From positions 124,001-188,000 of the forward strand of contig CAWGZY010000003.1 of assembly GCA_963827085.1 (NCBI GenBank): a stretch of DNA of 64,000 bases. The letters run 5' to 3'. The translations under genes were made by a program, and so were the position numbers. The notes beneath the pieces were generated by a model, which ran no database searches, had not been told where the DNA came from, and was given only the letters and a program-made list of their open reading frames with translations. This document shows, piece by piece, positions 27,035 through 34,835 of the stretch (within the stretch, counting starts at the first letter, position 1; each line of letters starts with the position of its first letter). This DNA comes from JAGVPT01 sp963827085. GTDB lineage: Bacteria > Bacteroidota > Ignavibacteria > UBA10030 > UBA8401.

Positions 27035-27344
27035 CGACCCTCTATCGATTAATCATGAGTTTTTCATTTAATTTGGATGCGGTACCTTTGAATAACGGTA
27101 CGATGTTCCTGTATCATGTTTGAGATTGAGAGCGGGTAAAACGACCGGCAATCGTAACCAGAGATAAATTATGCTCGCACTTAAATATAGAAAGAACTGG
27201 CGAAAATAAAAAGACGGCGGGGAGTGTTACACTTTTCTTTTATCCAAAGATGTCGGATCTGTATCCAAAAGATCGGGATATGTCGAAATATTGGGCAAGA
27301 TAACTCTACAACAACGATCCCACATTCTTGAAAAGGCTCCCGAC
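27035..27344. other. intergenic stretch without recognised content
   Basis: 310 bp between the nanE start and the end of the TonB receptor gene. I see no gene, no terminator with a convincing stem and T-run, and no repeat shared with the rest of the window. Confidence 0.5.
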
Positions 27345-29477
27345 TTATATTGTATAGTTGACACTGAGATAAAACCCTCGGCCTCTGGACGCGTATCCCA
27401 GAATTTCTGAATACTGGACATTGAAAATGTTTTCGATCTTTCCACTAATAAAGAAATCACTATTAATAATTAATTTTTGAGAAAAGTCCACCAGGGTATA
27501 ATTCGACAAAGGCATGCTCGCTAAAGCACCATACGGTCCAAGATTTGAATCGTAATACGTATCATTTCTGGATCCGACAAATTTCAAATCCATTCTTAGT
27601 ATCAGCATGTCAATCGGCAGGTATGTTAGGCTTATGTTTGCAGTACTTGGCCTTCTTACCAGTTTCATCGATTCTGATTGGTTAGTCAGAAATGCACCAT
27701 TACTGAATAATTGCACTTCGTTCCCCCTTGTTTGTAAAGAATTAATATCCGAAGGATTATAGGTCAAGCTTCCATTGATAAGACTGATATTGCCTTCAAC
27801 AAATAACCAGGAGTTTAATCTGTCCTTCACATTTAATTCAATACCGCTGCTTGTTTGTGTCCCAATGTTGAGGTAGGTATCTCCTTCCAATGAATCAATA
27901 TTCTTATTCCATAAATACACATAATCGATATAACGTTTTACTACAGTATTAAAGTAAGCAAGAGAAAAATACATTCCGTTTCTCACAGATTGTTTTAGGC
28001 CAATTTCGAACGAAATCGAGTTTTCCGGCTTTAAGTTTTTGTTCCCTAGTGTGATGTTGAGATCATAACCGTCCTGGTTGGGGGAAAATAATTCATAGAG
28101 TGAAGGAGCATTAAATCCTGTCGAATAAGAAAAATAGAGCAAACTCTTCTCTGCAATTTTGTATGATGGATTAATCTCATACGTGACATTATTTCCAAAA
28201 CTACTCTGGTTTGCTAACCGCATTCCGCCAGCCAGTGCGAAGTTAGATAGAATTCGGTTTGTTATAGGACCGGCTGCATCAAAATGAAAAAAGATACTTT
28301 TTGTCAACGAATGAATGCTCAAAGAATCAATATTCGAGTTCGATTCATAGTTGTAGACACCGTTATAATAATACGTACTCGCAGTCATCGTTTCTTCGTA
28401 TAACCCGGCGCCTATCGCAGCATCCACAGTATTATCTTTAAAGTTGGTTTGAATTTCATTTGTGCTCATTGTTCCTTTATATGTATCATCGCTAAACGTG
28501 GATGGAAATACAATCGATGAATCATCGACAATATTTCGTTTTAGATTTGAATACCCTCCAATATATTTCAATTGAATATCGTCGGCTACCTTATAGCTCG
28601 CTCCGTACGTATAAAAGTTTCGATGGACATCCGAAGTGAAGGCAGGATCGTCCTCAAATGCAGCATGAGGAAGATCCGCTTTTTGTGCTGTGTTTCTGTA
28701 TGAAAAATATACATTCACGTCGTCAGCTTGATATCCAAGCTTGCCGAACGCATCTGTTTTAGCAAAATTATTTCTATGCCTATTCTGAAGAGTATCGCGA
28801 TTAGCAACGGTATCGATCGTGGCATCCAGTCCTTTTGTAGCAAGATTGTCAAAACCGGCAGTATAATAAAAACCTTTACTATCCGTATAGTCTAACAAAA
28901 GATTTTCAGAGAGGTCGGAAGTTTTTGCACCAAACGTTCCCGTAGCAATATTGGCATCGGCATGAATGCCGGGAGTATTGCTGCCTTCGCGTGTGATAAA
29001 ATTAATGACACCTCCCATCGCAGACGAGCCATACAGTGTGCTGTGAGAACCTCTTACAATTTCAATCTGATCGACGCCTAACGAAGAGAGTTCCGATAGA
29101 TCAGGAGCGCTGTTCGGTGTCGCGGGATCGGTGAACCGCACGTTGTCAATCATAATCGCTGTCTGGTTGCTTGCCGTTCCCCGCATAAATATGCTTTGGT
29201 TGGTACCAGGATTTTGCCCGGTTCCGACCATATAAATCCCTTCCTGCTGCCCGAGTAATTCTCCAACGCTTTGGTAGATAGAATTTTTCATCTGATCGTC
29301 CGTTATCACCGTAACACTTCTTCCTATGTCATCCGGATTTTTTTGAGACCTGGTCGCTGTTACCATTATTTCTCTTAACGGATACATCCTCGTACTATCG
29401 CTCTTAAGAATCAGGGAATCTTGCTGGGCATAAGCTACAGATATGCTCAATAAAAGAAGAAATAAATGTTTACTCAT
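27345..29477 (-). CDS. TonB-dependent receptor, probably for cobalamin
   Basis: Outer-membrane beta-barrel importer. Signal peptide (HLFLLLLSISVAYA), TonB-box region EIMVTATR, plug domain (about 50-165, with IEIVRGSHSTLYGSSAMGG) and a 22-strand barrel ending in an aromatic-terminated strand (SVNYTI). About 710 residues. The leader contains a cobalamin riboswitch and a terminator, which points to vitamin B12 or a precursor as substrate, like BtuB. AAAGGA precedes the double ATG; I take the second (29477), the first (29480) being equally possible. No btuCDF follows. Confidence 0.9.
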   Translation of the reverse strand: MSKHLFLLLLSISVAYAQQDSLILKSDSTRMYPLREIMVTATRSQKNPDDIGRSVTVITDDQMKNSIYQSVGELLGQQEGIYMVGTGQNPGTNQSIFMRGTASNQTAIMIDNVRFTDPATPNSAPDLSELSSLGVDQIEIVRGSHSTLYGSSAMGGVINFITREGSNTPGIHADANIATGTFGAKTSDLSENLLLDYTDSKGFYYTAGFDNLATKGLDATIDTVANRDTLQNRHRNNFAKTDAFGKLGYQADDVNVYFSYRNTAQKADLPHAAFEDDPAFTSDVHRNFYTYGASYKVADDIQLKYIGGYSNLKRNIVDDSSIVFPSTFSDDTYKGTMSTNEIQTNFKDNTVDAAIGAGLYEETMTASTYYYNGVYNYESNSNIDSLSIHSLTKSIFFHFDAAGPITNRILSNFALAGGMRLANQSSFGNNVTYEINPSYKIAEKSLLYFSYSTGFNAPSLYELFSPNQDGYDLNITLGNKNLKPENSISFEIGLKQSVRNGMYFSLAYFNTVVKRYIDYVYLWNKNIDSLEGDTYLNIGTQTSSGIELNVKDRLNSWLFVEGNISLINGSLTYNPSDINSLQTRGNEVQLFSNGAFLTNQSESMKLVRRPSTANISLTYLPIDMLILRMDLKFVGSRNDTYYDSNLGPYGALASMPLSNYTLVDFSQKLIINSDFFISGKIENIFNVQYSEILGYASRGRGFYLSVNYTI

Positions 29478-29497
29478 CATATTTCCTTTAATAAATA

Positions 29498-29576
29498 GAA
29501 ACATCTGAAAAATTGTTTCGCGCTAAGCCGCAAAGGCGCGAAGATTTTGTTTTAGAATCATTTTGCGACTTTGCGC
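29498..29576. repeat. 79-bp dispersed repeat, copy A
   Basis: Differs at four positions from 53668-53746. Contains a 7-bp stem TTCGCGC/GCGCGAA. Copy A lies between the attenuator terminator and the TonB receptor start, i.e. inside the 5' leader of the mRNA; copy B lies 65 bp before another minus-strand gene in the same orientation. Confidence 0.8.
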
Positions 29577-29640
29577 CTGGCGAAGCCATCCCCTCGGGAT
29601 TTGCGCGAGACATACTTTCAGGATTATTCAAAAGCCTCAA

Positions 29641-29683
29641 ATAATAAATAAAAAATCCCAACCTTCTCAAAGAAAGATTGGGA
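29641..29683 (-). terminator. attenuator terminator of the first cobalamin riboswitch
   Basis: On the minus strand TCCCAATC..GGTTGGGA forms a hairpin (29656-29683) followed by TTTTTATTTATT. It lies 57 bp after the riboswitch aptamer and 160 bp before the receptor start, the place of a transcriptional expression platform. Confidence 0.82.
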
Positions 29684-29739
29684 CAATACATAACTGCACA
29701 ATCTATCCTCACTCCACGAAGGATATTGAAAATGATGCT

Positions 29740-29940
29740 GGCAGGTCTCCTGGCTTTCCCTATTTCCGTCCCGCCTTCCCGCCCGATTCTTTCGGTCAGT
29801 GGCCTTGGGACAAATTATTTCTCGGGATCACAGTTGCGGGTCAGCTTCCGACTTCTCCGTTCCGGCGGCTGCAGAACGGAGTTCACGGAATTCCCTTTTC
29901 ATCCCGTCTCGCTGACTACGAGACGGGACACCAACATCTC
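29740..29940 (-). promoter_or_regulatory. cobalamin riboswitch upstream of the TonB receptor
   Basis: Read on the minus strand, the region shows GGTGTCCC at its 5' end, CCGTGAACTCCG, GACCCGCAACTGT, GGCCACTG, GGGAAGGC and the B12 box AGCCAGGAGACCTGCC at the 3' end, in the standard order of the cobalamin aptamer. With the terminator downstream it should switch off transcription when cobalamin is bound. Confidence 0.95.
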
Positions 29941-29968
29941 TATTGAAAAGAACGTTTACGCTGAACCG

Positions 29969-30508
29969 TCATCCAATCACAGATTGCCCGGTCCGTTCCT
30001 TCTTGAATACTATAAGCAATCCTTCATACGCAGTGAACATGACGCCGACAAAAAAGATGTCGCCGCCGAGGGTGTTGCGGAAAAATGGAATGGCCATAAC
30101 GTAACATTCCACAAGTCCGGCCCATGTGGGCGCATACATCGATCCGGGAGTCATCCACACTCCAAAATTTGTGATCACAAAAAACAGGATCGAGCTTACA
30201 AAAGTCCCGCCGAGAATGTACAGCGGCTTCTTGTGATTTTTCAACCACACACCGATCAGTCCGATGAGCACAAAACTGCCGTAGACCCAATACATCCCGC
30301 TGTAGAAGCCAATGACGTAATCACTCATCAGCATCGCCAAGATGGGGACAACAAAAGCAAATCTCTTATCAAGGTAAACACCGCCAAAAAGCGCGATGGC
30401 CGCGATCGCAGTGAAGTTTGCGGGGTGCGGCAGCAGGCGGGAGAATGCCGCAACGAAAACCAACAGAAACGCCGCGCCATATCGCGCAAATGATTGTCTG
30501 TTGCTCAT
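29969..30508 (-). CDS. ECF-S-like integral membrane protein under cobalamin control
   Basis: About 179 residues from ATG 30508 (AAGGA 9 bp upstream), with five to six hydrophobic segments, beginning YGAAFLLVFVAAFSRLLPHP and including FVVPILAMLMSDYVIGF. The HP-N-FTAIAAIALFGG stretch and short size fit the DUF6580/ECF substrate-specific component type. It is preceded by its own cobalamin riboswitch and followed by the receptor's riboswitch, so I infer inner-membrane transport of cobalamin or a precursor. No ECF energising subunits are nearby. Confidence 0.82.
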   Translation of the reverse strand: MSNRQSFARYGAAFLLVFVAAFSRLLPHPANFTAIAAIALFGGVYLDKRFAFVVPILAMLMSDYVIGFYSGMYWVYGSFVLIGLIGVWLKNHKKPLYILGGTFVSSILFFVITNFGVWMTPGSMYAPTWAGLVECYVMAIPFFRNTLGGDIFFVGVMFTAYEGLLIVFKKERTGQSVIG

Positions 30509-30567
30509 ACGTGTAATTCCTTTCATTGATAATTCTATAGATGGAAAAATTTGCTTCTTTACACATT

Positions 30568-30606
30568 CAATAAAAAACCCCGACATTCCTGAGGAAAATC
30601 GGGGTT
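30568..30606 (-). terminator. attenuator terminator of the second cobalamin riboswitch
   Basis: On the minus strand AACCCCGA..TCGGGGTT forms a stem (30576-30606), with TTCCTGAGGAA pairing inside it, followed by TTTTTTATTG. It lies between the second aptamer and the ECF-S-like start codon, as the first terminator does for the receptor. Confidence 0.88.
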
Positions 30607-30680
30607 GATACATCTAAACTCTTGCGTGTTCGACCAAAATGCTGCAACCTTTTTCCTCGAAGGCTTTGCGTAGTGAGGTT

Positions 30681-30876
30681 GGCAGGTCTCCTGGCTCTCC
30701 CGAATCTTGTCTCACCTTCCCGTCCGATTGCGTCGGTCAGTGGCTTCGAGACACATTGTATCCCGGGATTACAGTTGCGGGTCAGCTTCCGACTTCTCCG
30801 TTCCGCCGGTGGCAGAACGGAGTTCACGGAATTCCCTTTTCATCCCGTCTCGCTGCAAGCAGGACGGGACACCAAC
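30681..30876 (-). promoter_or_regulatory. cobalamin riboswitch upstream of the ECF-S-like gene
   Basis: Same ordered elements as the copy at 29740-29940: GGTGTCCCG, CCGTGAACTCCG, GACCCGCAACTGTAATCCCGG, GCCACTGACCG, GGGAAGG and AGCCAGGAGACCTGCC on the minus strand. The aptamer cores are close to identical between the copies while peripheral stems differ, which suggests duplication of the whole control unit. The rest of the gene-free stretch to 30935 holds no gene. Confidence 0.95.
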
Positions 30877-30935
30877 TTCAGAATATTGAAAAGAACAAAT
30901 CCTTATTAAGAAGATACAACACGGCGAAGCATTTG

Positions 30936-32417
30936 TCAAGGTACTTCTGTTTTCTTAAAAACGAGCGATTCAAATAACCGCCTTGCTCGGCCGATTTCAT
31001 CGGGTTCAAAAAATTTCATCGCTGCAAGAACCGGCAGCCAGACAAGGCATAGCGTGGATTTCACCCACACCGCGGAATATCCATATGTCTCTGCATAAAC
31101 GAAGAGAGCATAGACAATGCCGACCGAGAGCGCGAGTTTCATAATGCGTCGAAATTCGTACTCGATACGGTAGAATTTTTGCACGATGAAATACATTACG
31201 AACGCCGAAAGAGCATACGCAATCAACGTAGCATATGCGGCGCCCATGATGCCGTACTTTGGAATAAGAAAATAATTTGCGACAATATTTGAGACAGCGG
31301 CAAGGATCGATGTCGGAAGAAGATATGCTGTTTTCTTTTCAATAAAAATCCCGGCATTAAAGTGAATCGAAATTCCTCCAAAAATGTATGCCAGCAGCAC
31401 AACGGGAACCACGCCCAACCCGCTCCAATAATCGGGATGGATAATATGCCTGCCAAAGATTGTGACCTGGACAAGATCCGAGATAAAAAACGATAGGATT
31501 AAAAAAATCCCGCTCATGATGAAGAGAAAATATGTCAGCACCCGGGCGAAGAGCGCTCTTGCGTTGTCGTCGTTTGCGTGAGAAAGGAAAAACGGTTTCC
31601 AGGCGTAGTCGAACATCGACGTCACGAGGTTCATGAAAATTCCCAGCCGGTAGTTTGCCTGGTAAATGCCGACATTGCTGTCATTGGTAAACGCTTTAAG
31701 CATCGGACGGTCGATGACTTGAAGCACCATGCCCGCCAAGCCGACCGGAACGTACGGCAATCCGAATTTAAGGAGCGCAGAATACAAAGTGCCGGAAAAT
31801 TTCCATGAAGAACTCCGCACGATGTGGGGAATCATCAGCACGAACGTCAACACCGATGAAGCGAGTCCGCTGAGAAATATCCCCTCCACTCCCCACTTCA
31901 GCCACAACAATGAGACAATGTTAAAGGCGACGTTCGAAGCGATGTTGACGATCTTCAACGCTGCAAAAAGCTTCGGACGACGCGCCAGCCGCAATGAGGC
32001 AAACGGCACAATCACGAGCGCGTCAAAAAAAAGAATGCCGGCACTGTAATAAAGAATTTTGTAAAAACTTTCGTTGATCAGGAAAACGTGAGTCAAGGGG
32101 ACAGCGAAGGCAAGAATCAGCCCTGAAAACAGTGTTGATGTTATTGCGATCGAAATAAACGGCGTGCTAAATTTCTCTTTAGGGTCTCCGGTCTCGAGGG
32201 CAGAGGCATAACGAAAGTACGCCGACTCCATCCCGTAATTGTAGATGACATTCAGAAATGCCAGATAGGAATAAACGTTTGCGACGATTCCATACTGTGA
32301 TGTCGTTAAAACGTTCGTGTAGAACGGAACGAGAAGAAATGTAAGGAAGCGGCCGACGATTGTGCTGATGCCGTAGATGGCCGTATCCGCACCTAGCCGC
32401 TTTATCTGGGAGAACAT
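30936..32417 (-). CDS. polysaccharide flippase (Wzx/MATE-like)
   Basis: 493 residues with 12-14 hydrophobic segments; begins IKRLGADTAIYGISTIVGRFL, a typical oligosaccharide flippase N-terminus, and has paired polysaccharide-synthesis domains. Translocates lipid-linked sugar units across the inner membrane. It starts 2 bp after nadC and seems to share its transcript. A second flippase lies at 44684-46201, so the locus may export two different glycans. Confidence 0.9.
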   Translation of the reverse strand: MFSQIKRLGADTAIYGISTIVGRFLTFLLVPFYTNVLTTSQYGIVANVYSYLAFLNVIYNYGMESAYFRYASALETGDPKEKFSTPFISIAITSTLFSGLILAFAVPLTHVFLINESFYKILYYSAGILFFDALVIVPFASLRLARRPKLFAALKIVNIASNVAFNIVSLLWLKWGVEGIFLSGLASSVLTFVLMIPHIVRSSSWKFSGTLYSALLKFGLPYVPVGLAGMVLQVIDRPMLKAFTNDSNVGIYQANYRLGIFMNLVTSMFDYAWKPFFLSHANDDNARALFARVLTYFLFIMSGIFLILSFFISDLVQVTIFGRHIIHPDYWSGLGVVPVVLLAYIFGGISIHFNAGIFIEKKTAYLLPTSILAAVSNIVANYFLIPKYGIMGAAYATLIAYALSAFVMYFIVQKFYRIEYEFRRIMKLALSVGIVYALFVYAETYGYSAVWVKSTLCLVWLPVLAAMKFFEPDEIGRARRLFESLVFKKTEVP

Positions 32418-32419
32418 AC

Positions 32420-33286
32420 CTAGGAGACCAGCTCGAGGGAAATGTCGAGCCCTTTCGGAGAATGTGTCAGCGCACCGACGGAAATGAAGTCTACTCCGGT
32501 ATCCGCGATAGCTTTGACCGTTTGAAGAGTTACGCCGCCGGATGCCTCAACTTCGACGACATGGTCGATCAACCGCACTGCTTTCGCCATCGGTTCAAGC
32601 TCAAAATTGTCCAACATGATTCTGTCGAGACCGCCGCACGCCAAGGCTTCTTCGACCTGGCTGAGGGAGGTCGTTTCAAGCTCAATCTTCAATTGCAGGT
32701 TTTGTTCGCTAAGGTAGTAGTTACACTTCGTGAGGGCGTTGGTAACGCTCCCCGCCGCAGCAATATGATTGTCTTTGATCAGGACCATCTGGTCCAGGCC
32801 GAACCTGTGATTTACGCCTCCGCCGTCGCGAACGGCTTTTTTATCCAGCATGCGGAGTCCGGGGGCTGTTTTGCGTGTATCGGTTATTTTTGCCTGAGTG
32901 CCTGCAACGGCATGGACATATTTGTGAGTCAGTGTAGCGATGCCGGACATACGCTGCAAAAAGTTTAGAGCGACTCGTTCGCCCAAAAGAATTCCGCGGA
33001 CGGAGCCGTGGATTTCTGCCAGCTCATTTCCCGCAGACACAAAATCTCCATCCTTCACGTTGACAGTTACGGTGGTTCCGCCATCCGCGTACTGCATCAC
33101 TATTCCGACAACTTCCATTCCCGAAACCACACCGTTCTCTTTCGCCTGAAGAATTGCGCGTCCGAACTGGTCTTCGGGAATTAACGACTCGCTGGTGACG
33201 TCTCCGAAACCGATGTCTTCGTTGAGGGCCTGCTCGATCAATCGGCCGATCTTGCTGTCATGAAGAAGGTCAATGCTCATCTTCAT
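32420..33286 (-). CDS. nadC: nicotinate-nucleotide pyrophosphorylase (carboxylating)
   Basis: Makes NaMN from quinolinate and PRPP. Family features: LNEDIGFGDVTSE near the start, RVALNFLQRMSGIATLT, TDTRKTAPGLRMLDKKAV (PRPP/quinolinate site), and VEVEASGGV in the barrel. 288 residues, normal. The start overlaps the Trm112-like gene by 11-17 bp (ATG 33286 or 33280). nadA and nadB are not in the window. Confidence 0.96.
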   Translation of the reverse strand: MKMSIDLLHDSKIGRLIEQALNEDIGFGDVTSESLIPEDQFGRAILQAKENGVVSGMEVVGIVMQYADGGTTVTVNVKDGDFVSAGNELAEIHGSVRGILLGERVALNFLQRMSGIATLTHKYVHAVAGTQAKITDTRKTAPGLRMLDKKAVRDGGGVNHRFGLDQMVLIKDNHIAAAGSVTNALTKCNYYLSEQNLQLKIELETTSLSQVEEALACGGLDRIMLDNFELEPMAKAVRLIDHVVEVEASGGVTLQTVKAIADTGVDFISVGALTHSPKGLDISLELVS

Positions 33287-33431
33287 TGACCAGCATGATG
33301 GGAATGTCGTCTTTCACTTCATACACTTTGCCGCATTTTTTGCACGTCAACGTATTGTGTGCCGGCTTATAGTCGAGTCCGCCTTTACATTTAGGGCAAC
33401 AAAGAATTTCAAGCAATTCCTGTTTTACCAT
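33270..33431 (-). CDS. Trm112-like zinc-ribbon protein
   Basis: 53 residues with two CxxC pairs (CCPKCKG and CKKCGKVYEV) and the ending DDIPIMLVNE, typical of the YcaR/UPF0434-Trm112 family. In other organisms Trm112 is a methyltransferase cofactor; the bacterial small form has no settled role. Overlaps the thioesterase gene by 23 bp and nadC by up to 17 bp. Confidence 0.88.
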   Translation of the reverse strand: MVKQELLEILCCPKCKGGLDYKPAHNTLTCKKCGKVYEVKDDIPIMLVNEDEH

Positions 33432-33876
33432 TCGTCGCTCCCTTCGGTTTGCTTTTCTTAAACGCTTCTTCAAGAACCTCTACAAATTTCATCGGTGCGC
33501 GTGTCGGTTTACCCGTCTGAGCGTTGATGAAGCTGTGCACGGTGAATCCTTCCGCAATTGGTTCATTATCACCGTCCCGCAATACGCGGTATTCGATCCG
33601 GACCCTCGCTATTGGAATTTCATTCAGGGACGTTTCAATATGCAGGAGGTCGTCGTACCTCGCAGACCGCTTGTATTTCGAACCCGCTTCGATGACGGGA
33701 AGATAAATGCCCATCGATTCAATTTCCGGATATGGCATTCCGATGTGCCGCAGCAAATCCGACCTCCCCTGTTCGAAATATTCGAAGAACTTGCCGTAGT
33801 AGACAAATTTCATTTGATCAGTGTCGGCATAGCGAACGCGAACGTCGGAGATAAACGTTATCGGCGTATTACTCAT
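33409..33876 (-). CDS. acyl-CoA thioesterase, YbgC/4HBT hot-dog fold
   Basis: 155 residues. RVRYADTDQMKFVYYGKFFEYF carries the family's DTDxxGxVyxgxYxxyf signature in two parts, with the catalytic Asp in YADTDQ and the substrate-pocket region following. Likely cleaves short- or medium-chain acyl-CoA; in Tol-Pal systems YbgC acts on membrane-associated acyl thioesters. Start ATG 33876 overlaps accA's stop by 8 bp, tying it to fatty-acid synthesis. Confidence 0.88.
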   Translation of the reverse strand: MSNTPITFISDVRVRYADTDQMKFVYYGKFFEYFEQGRSDLLRHIGMPYPEIESMGIYLPVIEAGSKYKRSARYDDLLHIETSLNEIPIARVRIEYRVLRDGDNEPIAEGFTVHSFINAQTGKPTRAPMKFVEVLEEAFKKSKPKGATNGKTGIA

Positions 33877-34819
33877 TCCAGGCACCCATGACACTGAATT
33901 TCTCTATTCTTTTCTCAATAAGCTTTTCAGGCTTCATCTTTTTGAGAGGACGTAGTTCCTCAATCAACGTGTCTTTGAGAATGGCAGCTGCCTGCTGAGG
34001 ATTACGATGCGCACCGCCCGGCGGCTCGGGAACAATTCTATCGATAATTTTTTGCTCATAGAGATCAGGGGCAGTCAGGCGCAAAGCCTCGGCGGCCTGC
34101 TCCTTATATTCCCAACTTCGCCACAGGATACTGGAACACGATTCCGGGGCGATAACGGAATACCATGTATTTTCCAGCATCAAGATCCTGTCCCCAAGCC
34201 CGATTCCCAGCGCACCTCCCGACGCTCCTTCACCAATGACGACAACAACGATCGGAACGGGAAGATGGGACATTTCAAAAAGGTTGCGCGCAATCGCCTC
34301 CGCTTGCCCCCGTTCTTCCGCTTCGATACCCGGATATGCACCGGGAGTGTCCAGCAGCGTAATGATCGGCTTACCGAATTTTACTGCGAGCTTCATCAAA
34401 CGGAGGGCCTTGCGGTACCCTTCGGGCTGCGGCATTCCAAAATTTCTGAATAAATTCGATTTGGTGTCTCTCCCCTTCTGGTGGCCGATCACCATCACGG
34501 TCTGGTCGTCTAATTTGGCAAAGCCTCCGACGATCGATTTATCGTCGCCAAAAAGTCTGTCTCCGTGCAATTCAATAAATCCCGTGGTCATCATACCGAT
34601 ATAATCGAGCGTATAGGGACGTTCGGGATGGCGGGCGAGCTGGACCCTCTGCCACCGTGTAAGGTTTGAAAAAATATTTTCGCGGAGCTGGCTCACTTTT
34701 TTCTCCAGGGTTGTAATTTCATCGGCGATATCGAGGTTGTCGGACAGCTTCCTCATCTCCTCGATCTTCTGCTCAAGCTCCACAACCGGTTTTTCAAAAT
34801 CCAAAACAACTTTTCCCAT
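33869..34819 (-). CDS. accA: acetyl-CoA carboxylase carboxyltransferase subunit alpha
   Basis: One half of the carboxyltransferase that makes malonyl-CoA. Diagnostic features are the N-terminal coiled coil (about 5-55), LHGDRLFGDD, LLDTPGAYPGIEAEERGQ and GEGASGGALGIGLGD. 316 residues, normal. Its partner accD is at 58996-59838 in this window, about 24 kb away, not adjacent. Confidence 0.97.
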   Translation of the reverse strand: MGKVVLDFEKPVVELEQKIEEMRKLSDNLDIADEITTLEKKVSQLRENIFSNLTRWQRVQLARHPERPYTLDYIGMMTTGFIELHGDRLFGDDKSIVGGFAKLDDQTVMVIGHQKGRDTKSNLFRNFGMPQPEGYRKALRLMKLAVKFGKPIITLLDTPGAYPGIEAEERGQAEAIARNLFEMSHLPVPIVVVVIGEGASGGALGIGLGDRILMLENTWYSVIAPESCSSILWRSWEYKEQAAEALRLTAPDLYEQKIIDRIVPEPPGGAHRNPQQAAAILKDTLIEELRPLKKMKPEKLIEKRIEKFSVMGAWNE

Positions 34820-34835
34820 ACGTGCTCCAGAAAGG

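Noticed and set aside
29678..30493. 271-codon plus-strand open frame
   Set aside because: It runs antisense through a cobalamin riboswitch and a clear membrane-protein gene.
30639..30977. plus-strand open frames up to 112 codons
   Set aside because: They cover the second riboswitch aptamer on the opposite strand; its conserved RNA elements explain the sequence.
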